Below are positions 26,746 to 37,799 of a stretch of DNA of 64,000 bases, in pieces. The stretch comes from Ischnura elegans (Eukaryota; Arthropoda; Insecta; Odonata; Coenagrionidae), in assembly GCF_921293095.1 (NCBI RefSeq), contig NC_060249.1:74287907-74351906 (forward strand), written 5' to 3'. Below the pieces are notes generated by a model, which saw only the letters and a program-made list of their open reading frames with translations, had not been told where the DNA came from and searched no databases. A program made the position numbers and the translations under genes. Each line of letters begins with the position of its first letter. Position 1 is the first letter of the stretch.

Positions 26746-27563
26746 CCTTTTTCCACTCCTGACCCTCAGCACTTACTTTTTTCTACCCATGGTTCCATAC
26801 TTGACAATTTCTAACTCCTGATTTACAGGATAACAACAGAGCACCCATTTTCTGACGTCTCACCTATACGTCCGCCAGAGTGTAATAGCAATTTATTACT
26901 TATGGCATTTGTGTTTAAACTGCAATAAAATTCATTTTAATCGGTTAAATTGTGGTTATTTTGGAATTTAAAACCATAAATTCACTCTCCGAATACTAAA
27001 GTTTTAATTTAAGCAATAATTTTAATTAGACCAACTAAATTCCAGGTACTTTATAAGGGAAGAAGTGATGTCTCTCCTCTAACTTTTAGAGACTATCATT
27101 ACCTAAGTGCTCTAACGGTTAAGATAGGTTAAATGGAGCATTATGCCAAATTTCCCATCCGGCCTATTCCCAATCAATCCATCTATAAGTCCTTTTTCTC
27201 TTCCTCACAACCTCACGCAAACCTAACATTCATGTCTCAAACGCGTCTTTATAATCTTACTCTTGCTCAGTACGAGACTCATCCAGACCTTAAATCTACT
27301 CCGTAACTCGTACATAGCCAAAACATAAACGTGACCTAAAATATAACAAAATAAATACGACATCGCTCGATGAGAAGTTACTGATACTACACGAGGTATG
27401 AGAAAGATGCATTCACTGCGCACCGCCTTCCTCCCTTACGGATTCCTTCTGAAACCATAAATGCTTACAAACCTGCCCGCATTCCCCCAACGGGAGGAAA
27501 CAACTCACATTCCTAAAAATGTACGCGGAAACCCCCACGGCAGAGGAATCTTGTGACACATGA

Positions 27564-27710
27564 TACGATGAGGGGAGGAATATGATGACGAAGGCAGAGG
27601 GGAGGAGCAGACAGTCTTGTGACGAGGAGAGGTTATCCAGAGCAAAGGAAAGAGCGCGGAGGGGAGGATGTGGAGAAGAGACGGAGGTCAAAGGTGGCCC
27701 GCTCTACCGA
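27564..27710. repeat. purine-rich local repeat, copy 1
   Basis: A GA-rich unit with landmark GGAGGAGCAGACAGTCTTGTG, then GAGGAGAGGTTA and CAAAGGTGGC. Two related copies lie at 28845-28975 and 30397-30542 in the same orientation. The right flank (a TCCCTC, then CCTTGCAAC-like string) is also partly shared with copy 3. Confidence 0.6.
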
Positions 27711-27904
27711 GGAGTCCCTCTAGCGCGTATGTCCTTGCAACGATTTTATAATGCCACGTAATGTTTTATAGCAAGATGGATGACACATTTATTACATTTC
27801 ATCATCAAAAGTTTTTGTTTCACGTAAACAAAGGCCAAAACGGTTTATTATTAGTATTATTATTCTATCGATTTCGTTAGGCTTGCATGGAGTATTTAAA
27901 AATT

Positions 27905-27957
27905 ATTCTAGCATTCTCCCCTATCTCCAAGGATTTCCCTCTTCAATTCATTGTAAG
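27905..27957 (-). pseudogene. LINE 3'-end coding remnant (downstream half, beyond the MITE)
   Basis: On the minus strand this reads YNELKREILGDRGEC, which corresponds to the SYEEMKREAEDRERWR segment that normally follows the GKRGRGRKR segment of the same LINE tail. The first half lies on the other side of the hAT MITE at 27966-28273. The two halves are therefore one old LINE split by a younger MITE. Confidence 0.5.
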
Positions 27958-27965
27958 GCCTACTC

Positions 27966-28273
27966 CAGGGGCCTTCAACCTTTTTTAATGCAAGGGCCAA
28001 AAATCGATCGCCTCACGGCGATAATTTCAAATCGCCCTGAGGGCCACTAAGCTCCATTTAACTTTACCACCACATCAATAAAATTAAAAAAAAACATAAT
28101 ATCAAAGTTCAATAGTCTTCATTGGCTAAAAAGTTCAATCAATGAGATTTTTTACACAATTTATTTTTGATGAGTTCTTCGATATACATTTTATATTGTG
28201 TGGCGCTATACAATATTTTATTTGACCTCTAGGGACCGCATGCGGCCCGAGGCCCTCGGGTTGAAGACCCTTG
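27966..28273. mobile_element. hAT-type MITE, 308 bp, inserted in a LINE remnant
   Basis: Left end CAGGGGCCTTCAACC, right end (reverse complement) CAAGGGTCTTCAACC, 13 of 15 alike. Flanking 8-bp repeats GCCTACTC (27958-27965) and GCCTACTT (28274-28281) match at 7 of 8. The interior is non-coding and AT-rich. It splits a minus-strand LINE tail. Confidence 0.87.
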
Positions 28274-28281
28274 GCCTACTT

Positions 28282-28460
28282 TCTTCCACTCCATCTAAAA
28301 ATGTATAAATTCTCTTCACTATCCCTACCTCGTTCACCGAACATTCTACACTCTAACACTGTTCTCGACATCCCCTCCCCGCTAAGGACTCGCTCCATCC
28401 ATACCTACCCTCTGTCTTCTCCGTATCCCATCCAAAAGCTGCCTCTCCTCACCCACTAGG
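28282..28460 (-). pseudogene. LINE 3'-end coding remnant (upstream half)
   Basis: Read on the minus strand, VGEERQLLDGIRRRQR is followed in a shifted frame by VLSGEGMSRTVLECRMFGE and then RGRDSEEN. This matches the C-terminal tail common to many arthropod LINE proteins, where GEER-LL-IRRRQ is followed by GHVLRGE-LL-VLEGR-GKRGRGR. At least one frameshift and stops break it. The remnant continues beyond an inserted hAT MITE at 27966-28273. Confidence 0.65.
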
Positions 28461-28844
28461 TCACCCTTTCATTTCTCCTCCTATCCGTCCATTTCACTTT
28501 CTCCATTCTTCTCCACACTCATAATAGGCAGCGAAAATTAAAAACTAGACATACCCTGACCATGAGCAGACACCCGGCCATTTAACCGTTGGCCAATCAG
28601 TGAAACCCATTAATGTCGGTTGGATGAGGTGGGGTGAAGTACTCTGTGAAGCAATCAAGTAAAATGGTGGCTTTCCGTAAATATAATATTTTCATGCTCC
28701 TGCAAATATTTCCCTTAACATCTTCAATAACTAGATTTATTTCTTTACAGCATACAGGTCCCTATGATGCCGTGTATCATGAATACCTTTCTGTTTAAAT
28801 GAATCCATACGGTCACCCACACATCAGAATATTATCGTAACGCA

Positions 28845-28975
28845 GGATACGGAGGAAAGAGAAGGAAAATGTTGACGAAGGGAGAGGGAGGAGCAGACAG
28901 TTTGTGATGTGACGAGGATAAGCACGGAACTAAGAGAACGAGGAGAGGTAGAGCGAAGGCACGACCGTCTTCATA
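28845..28975. repeat. purine-rich local repeat, copy 2
   Basis: Contains GGAGGAGCAGACAG, GTGACGAGGATA and a CCGTCTTC end. A left flank with ATCCATACG and ACATCAGA is shared with copy 3, so the duplicated unit is longer than the GA-rich core. Confidence 0.6.
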
Positions 28976-29227
28976 GAAGAACTGAGAAGAACATAGAAGA
29001 ACAAAGATTCTATCAGGACGGACGCGGCAAAAGTGTTCCTTTTCTGTAGGCGTCTTCGTAGAGATTATTAAAACCGTACTGGGCTAAAATAAATTTCACA
29101 ACCCAGTGAACTTTGTAAATTGTATTTCCCTTTTTTGATGCACATATATGAAGGATTCGGCGCTCTCCCACGAAAGGACTGCGCATAATGCTCTCGGGAC
29201 TGCCGCCGGGTAATAAATTGGAATTTT

Positions 29228-29259
29228 GCCGACGTTTCGACAACCGAATTCATCAGGGC
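29228..29259 (-). ncRNA. hammerhead-ribozyme-like motif (Penelope-like style)
   Basis: The minus strand reads GCC, CTGATGA, an 11-base segment, GAAACGTC, GGC. CTGATGA and GAAA are intact core strings, ACGU gives a minimal stem III before a GUC-type triplet, and GCC/GGC pair as stem I right at the core. Stem II is poor. Such minimal type I hammerheads are known from Penelope-like retroelements. No Penelope protein is visible nearby. Confidence 0.5.
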
Positions 29260-29832
29260 TGATAGTGTCCAGGGAGATGTATTGCCCCTTGAATCATGTA
29301 GAGATCAAAGTGTAACGGATGTAAGGAACTAAAAAACGAGAATAGTCTCAACGAGGATCAATCAGGAGTCACTTGACCACCAGGGAGACTGGTAGTTGAG
29401 AAAATATTTTTAACAGCCATGTGAAGGTTGTATATAACAGTATTTCCATTCTTCATTTGCTTTCATAAATGTAAACATATGCCAAAATGGTTGATTTCCC
29501 TACAAATAAATGACTACTAACTACTTCCTAACTACCCCTCAAACTCTTCATTACTTTTACCACTTAGGGGCGAACATTAGATTGGCTCGAACCTCTTCCC
29601 TTCCTGAAATGAAGAAGATTTTTAGCGTTCAAGCTGTCGACCGCCCGCTCTTTGACCTATCGTAGCAATTAAAACCCATCAAATAGTAATATCGCAGTTG
29701 CTTATTTTTTTAATATTGCATTTATTTCAAACAAAAAATATAATGGGGTGGTGTGTAAAATATCATGCTAAAGAGGTAGTATTTCATTTAATCTTATACT
29801 GATCTAGCCCCCAAAAACATAATACATCTGGA

Positions 29833-30094
29833 CAGTGGCGCCGACTCCATTGGGCCTGAGGGGGCCCGAGCCCCCTCAAAAGTTCGTTATGGGTATGAGG
29901 AAAAAATGTGTCAGGCTTGTCGATTTTTCCCGGAGTATCCAGATATCGAGATTAGAGTTATCAGTGTTATAATGTTGATCATATGGCTCTTCTAAAATGC
30001 TTAAAAAACTTAAAAACTCACTACTAGTAAAATTTCCCGGGGCAATATCCCCGGTTTGGGCCCCCCCAATATTTTTTGTAAGTCGGCATCCCTC
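29833..30094. mobile_element. hAT-type MITE, 262 bp
   Basis: Left end CAGTGGCGCCGACT, right end (reverse complement) GAGGGATGCCGACT, 10 of 14 alike, so the right tip is degenerate. Flanking 8-bp repeats CATCTGGA (29825-29832) and CATCAGGA (30095-30102) match at 7 of 8. G- and C-runs next to the ends are typical of this MITE style. Its right flank touches the fold-back at 30100. Confidence 0.78.
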
Positions 30095-30099
30095 CATCA

Positions 30100-30268
30100 G
30101 GAAATAAAGAAATAAAACTTTGTGAGGTTCACTAATATTTAAATATGGGCACGACCCGGGTTTCGTAACGTAGTTACAACACCTGAAGATGTAAATACTT
30201 TACGAAACCCGGGTCTTGTCCATATTAAAATAATAGTGAACCTTACAAAGTTTTATTTCATTATTTCC
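30100..30268. repeat. fold-back with about 70-bp arms and hammerhead-like loop
   Basis: The left arm (30100-30172) and right arm (about 30196-30268) are roughly 88% alike as reverse complements, including CCCGGGTTTCGTAA. The plus strand at 30183-30215 reads CTGAAGA, T, GTAAA-TAC-TTTAC, GAAA, CCCGGGTC. These are the core, stem II, GAAA and a short palindromic stem III ending in a GUC-type cleavage triplet of a type I hammerhead ribozyme. The inverted arms continue as stem I, with some bulging next to the core. Confidence 0.82.
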
Positions 30269-30396
30269 AACATGGAGAGGTTTCACAAAGTAAAGCCTGA
30301 AGTTTTCAGTTATATAATACATCTGCAATACTGTCACCGTTACTTCTGATAAATCCATACGTAAGCCTTACATCAGACGTATTTTGAGACTCGACA

Positions 30397-30542
30397 CTAG
30401 GGGAAGAAGAGGATTATAACGAAGATGGTGGGAACGAGCAGACACTCCCATGATGAGAAGAGGTTAACCCGGAGTTAAGAGAAAGAGAGGAGGGGGAGAG
30501 AGGGATGCAGGGCAAAGGTGGCTCTCCCCGTCTTCGCGGAGA
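30397..30542. repeat. purine-rich local repeat, copy 3
   Basis: Contains GAGCAGACACTCCCATGATG, AAGAGGTTAACCCGGAG, CAAAGGTGGC and CCGTCTTCGCGGAG. A weaker related GGAAGCAGACG string follows at about 30712. Confidence 0.6.
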
Positions 30543-30544
30543 TG

Positions 30545-33500
30545 CAGCTGATTCCCTCCCGGCGTTCCTTCAACCCGCAGACAGCCGACACACACTCGAG
30601 GACCTCTCTCCGCTCCCTTCGCCACCACCAACCGAAGCCGCGCTCGTAAACACGGACATATTAAAAACGAGGAGAACATAGCGGAGCTGGATGAGGGAGA
30701 GAGAGAGAGAGGAAGCAGACGTTACTCATGACCAACGGCAAATTCGAGATGTGGAGGAGAGAGAGTCGGGTGGGAAGATCGGAGAGGGGTGAGGGGGAGG
30801 AGGAAAAGACGACCTCCTCCTCGGAACTCCCGCTCTTCGACCCGCGTTTGCGAACGCAGAGCACATCACAAACCCAGTGCAAACAACTGTCCTACATGCA
30901 ACGTCCAACGTGGTAATACAACCGCAAATCTGGGGTAAAGGCCTCGATCGTCCTCAGCACCACGTCGCGAGGGTTCAAATCAGATTTATCACACACACTG
31001 CCCCCCCAAGTCTAAGTCTCCTCCCGACTGGGATCGAAATTACGACCTCAATAGATGCACATGTGCCCTCAGAATGAATCAGGGCCGCAGTTGAGGGAAG
31101 TTCAGGCGGTGGTAACCGACCCCAGAGGAAAAATAGGTTTTTCATCGAGGTCCTAATGAGATTCAACCTGTTTTCATCGAGATTCTCCAGTAAAACATTT
31201 AAAAAATAAATAATTAAACATAAAAATAGCTATTTCCTTGTTACTATTTATTTTTATCATTCATTATTTTTTTAATAATAAGCTTCCTTATTTAGGCAGA
31301 GAAATAGACAAAAGAAGTATACCAAAATTCTCCCCCTCAGTCATTTTTCTTTGACGTAGTAAGAATAAATACAGCTTCATCAGTCTACACACACACTAAA
31401 TTTAATAATAGGAGTTGTTAATCGATTAATACAGAGTCAAAATTAATAAGATGAACTGATTATCCTCACAAATCAGGAGCAAAGTATCCAACTGTGCAGT
31501 CATTCAAATTCTAATCATCTTAAACTTCTACATGACCTAAATACCCCAATTAACTTATTTTTGAGAGATAAAATGGCATTGTATTACTACACTACAAATG
31601 CAGATAAATTACACAACTAGTAAGGCAAGTTTTAAGAGGATGAAAGCCACGATTTTGCGGACAATAAATAGGGGAGTTCAAAGCTGGTTTTTCATTCGCT
31701 TCCTTGAGGGTTAAATTCTCATTATGAGATCGAAATTTCAATTACGATTCAGGTGCAATTACTTCCACATCAAAGTTCTATTCTCTCAAATAATCTTCCG
31801 ATTCAAGGGGAGAAATGTAATCAAGTTAGTAAATAACTACTATCATGCTACACAAGCAGGTTCATTGCACTCTGCTCTCCTATCTACTACTTCTGCTAGG
31901 GGTTATATCTCACTACCTCTCCTAAAATCCACTAACTGATTACTTTACTCGTCTCTAGTCTGCTGAAAATTATTTCCTTCAAGAAAGATCTATCCTTGTA
32001 ACTTAAGCTGATAGGGTGAATTTTAAACGACACGCAAGACCGCAAAAGTAATGCACAAATTACTCTTACCGCAAGAAATGGAATAATATGAAAACATCAT
32101 ATCACTATCAGTAATCCTATGTGACTAATTTATCACTGTTAACGAGTGAGCAACAGCCCATTCTGATACCCACGACGAAAAGCGAACGTAAAACGGAGGA
32201 GAAGGTCAAGACTTCCTCATACCTCGGCTATCCAGACGCGGAAGTTCATCACATTCAACAAATCCACCCTCCCACAAGGACTTAGATTAGGTTAATATGG
32301 TTTCATCCAAGGTAAAAAAAATTAACGAAGATTCACTCGTACATGGCACAAAAATGTGTAACCCAATTACAAAACAAAATATCACACCTATACTTCTACT
32401 ATGCTACGTGGGCGGGAAAGGTCAGGCGCATGCTGGAATAGGAGCATCTATGGTTACGGGATTTTTAAACGCGCTTTCAACGAGCAATTATTCACGTTAG
32501 CATAAAAGTGATACCAATGGGCTCGATTTATGCTTAAAGAAATGATGGACGGATTACCGACTCATAAAATCACTCACATTGTCTCACCTCAAAGATGTAG
32601 CTGAAGCCTATACGTCCGGAGCAGTTGTTTCCAAAAAAATGATATATTAAGACTCGGATATGGTCTTTGTTTCTTTCGGAATTTCACAGAAAGTCATACC
32701 AAACATTTTTATGGCAAGACCTGAGCAGGACCTGAATCTTCAGGAGCCATTGCAGACAAATAGAATTAACGAATAACTGACTTAATGGCGATGATTAAAA
32801 TGATAACTATTGAGATTGTCGAATGATTAAAACAGAACATCGAGGAAATCCTCATTCTATTTGTCTCCTGTCAAACCGCATCTCTTAAACACAATCCCAA
32901 AACAAATAGCCCGGTATACTTCGATATCTAGCGACAATTTAGCATCGGGCATCTAATTGATCTTACGTTGATACCTATAAACAAAGCTTAGACGGTACTT
33001 TCAGGGTATATACGAAAAAACTAGGTCCTGACTGAAATAATGGAGAACGTTAATAAAAATACTATAATTCAGACAAGTACGCCGAATCAGCTGGTAAGCA
33101 ACCTAGAAAAGAAGTAGGTAGTTCTAATACTAGTAGGTAGTACTATACAACATTAGAAAACAATCTTGATCACTAAGAGAACAGTGATACAAAAAACAAG
33201 GAGGTCGAGATCTGTCAGCAGAGAAGGAAATGCCTAACATTCCAAATATGGACACGAAAAATCCCCTACGAGAATCTTAAAGGACTGCTAAAAAGAGGGG
33301 GAAAGGGAGTAAGGATAGACTTCCGGGGAAGCGGGTGTAATTAAGCGTGGTTCCGCAAACGAGGGACCATTTCCCTATAAAACCACCGAAAACCCTCCCT
33401 CGTCCACCCTCACGAAAACATCCTACCAGCCCAGACGAAATGAGAGATCAATGACACTGGCTACGGAACGTAAACTTGTAAGACATCCACACACTCACTC

Positions 33501-36500
33501 CCGTACTTTCGCACGAGGTTCACCAACCGCAGTCCAAAAACAATAAACAGACCCACGGCACCGCTACATGCGATGCATTCGCTTATCGCCGTACGAACTG
33601 CCCCCGTGGAAACAATCACGATAACAAGAGGCGATAGATACATAAGATAACCACACTCCCATGTGATAGTGATGAGATCAGTCGCCGACTGTGAGAAGGT
33701 GGATCGGGCGGAAAGAGCATTGAATGGAAGAAGGCCAAGCCGTCTTTTCTAATTCCTACCTCATCTCCTGACTTCTCACGCCGAAATGAGAGAAGAGAAA
33801 AGGAGAAGACAACGCTGCAACGGGAAACAGAAATAGAACAATGCCGGTGGTCTACGGTAGACGTGAGGAGAAAGACAGGAGAGATGATAACTGTACATAC
33901 CTCCAAAAACAACTCTTCAAGCGAAACTGCCGAATAGCAATTCTCCAGCACCGGACGGACGAAGAGATGGACGGTGCCGACACAAAGAAGAACAATTGGC
34001 TGCAGTCCTTGCCGAGACGAGCAGCAACAGTGGGCAAAAGGTGTTATCAGTTGAAGGAAGGACCGGTGTAGGAGCACGGATTCAGGCTTGGGGAACACAC
34101 ACGATGGTCAATTCGCCTGGAAAATGACCAATGTTTAGAGCACTGGTAGCAGGCAGGGGATCCTAGGTCAGGCCAACACGACCGTCGAGGTTTCTTCACC
34201 ACCGAGTGCACCCACGGCTACGAGGTGAACTCACAACACTCACTATTCTCTCTTTCACACCTCCGGCGATTGAGCCAAACTCACCGGATCAATCCGGGAG
34301 AGAGGATTAACCTCTTCCGAGACATGGGAACGAACGCGTGGAAGACTAAGGACTCATACACACAACCGTTTTGGCTTCTTACTTCTGTCTGTCGGGGGTC
34401 GTTCCCTTTATGGCGTTCCGTTGCGGCGGCCGATGGAAGCAGTCACAATAGTTGACTCACGCAAAGCGAGCGCTGCAACATCTCGCAGGAGGAGAGTCGA
34501 CCGACCGAACGTCTCTTTCCCCTACCTCGTCCTCGTCCCCACGGTCTTTCTCGTATCTCCTCACACCACTTCTTGCACCTTTCCTCTTTTGTGCCCACTC
34601 CGTGGGTTTTAAGATGGCGATCGAGGAGACCGCTATGAGATTCTGAGGATTTATGCCGCGCCCCGACATCTACCGGCCCCTGTCTCAACTTCTTCCAATT
34701 CAAAAACAGTGGCTGGCGCTGTTTCGACGTTTTCGACTAATGGGACTGTAAAAGGGGAATAGAAATATTTTAGTCCTAAATAATACAATGATTCATAATA
34801 ATCTTTAAAAAAAATAGTTTCTATATTACTCATCGTGATTATTTTATGATAACGTGTTCAAAAAACAACAAATTGAGCACATCGTGAATATTCATCGGAG
34901 TGATCAAGCGCGATGTTTGAATCAAAATATAAGCAGGACAAGCATGCTCTTTCAAGAAATCTGCACTTATGCCATTGGTTTTGAGGAGTACAATAATCCG
35001 GGAAGGTAAAACGAAGCCAGAATATCTTAAACAAAGAAAAGTAATCCGTCAGTACGCGTAATACGCAAAATATATATCCCATATCATACACTTTCATAAA
35101 ACATCATAACAATCCTAAAATTTCTGTACATGATAATTCGTTAGATTTCCGATTATATCTAACGTAACAAAATAATTTGATGGTTATTAATTATCACTCT
35201 CTTCGTAAATCTCAAAACTTTGATTTCATTGGGCAGAACTTATATTTCCCTACTGTGAATTGAATTTCTAATACAAATATCAAATTTAATACCATCTACG
35301 CGAGCAGTTATTCGAAAAGTCATCAGGATAATAATTAAAGTGACTAAAAAATTAAAATCTGGCGAACAGTGAAAAAATGACGGATTATTAAATTTCTAAG
35401 ATTCGCTTCAGCTATGTCATTTTAATAAGTCATTTCATAGATATTATCGGCATATCAAACTAAAAAAATATAATTTATTCATCCCCCAATAACTTGTTGA
35501 GCCTATAAAGGAAGAAGTCCTGACTGATCTATTCATCAGGGAAGTGTCATTTCCCGTGACCACGTGATAGAACCCAGAAATTTGACGTTACCATTTGCTA
35601 ATTTTTTTTGGAATAAACAATTATAGGGTCTTTAACCAACTTACTTTTATAATCCTAGTAATAGCTTTACCTTTTGACCATGGTTTCTTTTATTGTAATA
35701 TTTTTATTTATTTCTAATTATTTTTAAACTAGAAGAAATTTATGTATTTTAGTCACGCAAAACTGTATTCTTTCGTCCAAATTTCTTTTACGATTCGATT
35801 TTCTCTCACAACTATGTCCAGAGGTTCAAATTCATAACTATTGTATTACTTTTCAACCACTATTATCTCCTTGGTAATGAATCATTGAGTCATTACAGAT
35901 GGGTGTTACCATTTTTCTCTTCAAAATAAAAATTCATATTACAATACCTTGTAAGTCTGCCTTGTCTAATTCTGCTAATAATATACAACGGAGGAGAGAT
36001 GATTCGCAGAACCTTGAATAAGATCTGCATTGTAACCTTCGGTCCAGAGCAAAGCACATAGAACCTGCTCTATGTGGCATAGAACTACACGGTAAGGCTC
36101 TGATGATTATCAGAAACAATTAAATGTTGCGATTAGTTTAACTCTTTGCACCAGTCCCAAATATAAAAATTAAGCCAATATTTCCAAATAGGCATACATA
36201 TTCTCCTGCTTAGATAAATTGCAAAAAATCATTCAATACATAAATTATAAAAGGACTGGAAAAACGTATGAGCAATGCCACTCATATTGAGGATCGAAGA
36301 CCACATGCAATTTAGTTCACAAAATAATGTAGGATTTAATGAAAAGGGGAGAATTTCCCAATCGTGAAATCAACCAATACTCAATTAAAATATCGTGCAC
36401 GACGATTTATTTGAAAGCTAAAGTCTGCGTAAATGTTTCGTAGAGAGAATACGTGAAAACAATAACGGGAAAAGTTGTAATAATTAAACATTGAAACGAG

Positions 36501-36879
36501 AAATGATTTAATTTTTGAGCAAAGTAACTTTTCAAATTTCAATCTTAAAATCAAAATTCAACAAAAATATCGAATGCCATGAGATGTGTAGTAAACAGTA
36601 AATTTTAAATAGGGAATAAATAAAAAGAAAAAATATGAACTACGAGTTTTTTGTGGGTACCTGCTCTATATTTGTTAGTTTCGCATCATGTTAATACAGA
36701 AAAGGTTATTGAAGCACTTTTAAAAAATTCCTAACCGTAGACACTAAAAATTTCTCCTTTTTTGAGAAATCACTTTCAGGGGAATAAATCTTTTTGTTTC
36801 TTTAAATATTTACATTTGAATGAAAGCTACATTATTTGCATTTTAATGGTCCCGCTAAGCATTAAGCTTATCAGCAGGT
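30545..36879. other. no gene recognised; CpG-rich patch at about 33660-34640
   Basis: The 33660-34640 patch has more GC and CpG than its surroundings. It includes AAGATGGCG (YY1/Pho-like) at 34611 heading a 10-codon frame. It could be a promoter/5' UTR of a gene on either strand, but no coding exon was found. A 160-codon minus frame (33616-34098) shows no domain. The rest is AT-rich. Confidence 0.4.
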
Positions 36880-37790
36880 TCCATTATTATCTTTACTTTT
36901 ACAAAACATTTATTAAGTGTTAACACATAGACAATATACATATACCCCCTAGCCACATAGAGTATTACATTATGACACTCAAAAACATATCTAAGAAATA
37001 ATAAGACAACCGTTTTACGATCTCTCCAGTAGGTGCTTTTTTAGTTTACTTTTTAATTCCCTAATAGTTTTTATTCTCTTCAAGTTATCTGGTAACTCGT
37101 TTATTGCCATTGGGATTTTAATATTCATTACACCTTTACCATAGTTGTTATTATATTTCGGTACATAGTAATGAGTAAGATTTCTCATTTCCATGGAGTG
37201 TTTGTAATCTTTGTGAATCTTTAATGTATTGTTGAAATAATTATTAATTACTAACACATAAATGTACAGGTCAGTAACCTTTAGTATACCGAGTTCTTCA
37301 TACAAAGATTTATTATGATCAGGAGAACCCTTGAGGGAAATACCTGCATTTTTATGGTTTGTTGTTGATTCAATCCCTGCGTGAATTAATTTGAGTATTT
37401 TTTTTTGAGTTTTTAACAGTGTCCTGATAGTATTGTGCAGTACTTCCCCAAATGGTAATTCCGTAGCGTAGTATTGATTCAACCAGTGCGTGATATATCA
37501 TAATCTTTGTTTTCTTTGGAACTAGGGTATTAATTTGATACATCTGATAATTAATTTTCCTTAGTTTACTGTTCATTTTAACTATGTGTCTATCAAATTT
37601 CAAATACTGATCAATGGTTATACCTAAGTATTTGTAATGTGTAACCTGTTCCAGAGGAGTGCAGTTACAAGTGCTAGAAAGGCCCTTTTTATGTAGACAT
37701 TTGTGGGTAATTATAGTAATACTTATAGAATTCAATCTGTCAAATGTACTATTTTCATCACTATGTTTTCTTTTTCGCTTCACCACATCT
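36880..37790 (-). pseudogene. LINE reverse-transcriptase C-terminal part plus 3' UTR
   Basis: Two overlapping minus-strand frames (37786-37370 and 37482-37015) read as one protein with one frameshift. The first gives HYKYLGITIDQYLKFD, NTLVPKKTKIMIYHALV and ESILRYGITIWGST. The second gives KTQKKILKLIHAG, SLYEELGILKVTDLYIY and KSKLKKHLLERS with a stop. This is the thumb and C-terminal part of a Jockey/CR1-type LINE. The frame break coincides with a run of nine T at 37398-37406. Downstream, the minus strand has an AATAAA-like signal and an A-rich tail around 36880-36915. It appears 5'-truncated and relatively young. Confidence 0.8.
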
Positions 37791-37799
37791 TATTGCAAT

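Larger units (their letters stand above)
23660..27550. other. no gene recognised
   Basis: Frames of up to 130 codons (24816-25208, +) lack recognisable domains. The hammerhead-like relic at 25628, a CACCGAGGGTGA pair (near 26576 and 26598) and the TTTC repeat are the only structures seen. Confidence 0.5.

Noticed and set aside
33616-34098. Minus-strand 160-codon open frame
   Set aside because: Low-complexity Ser/Leu/Arg composition, no domain, and overlapping open frames on both strands.
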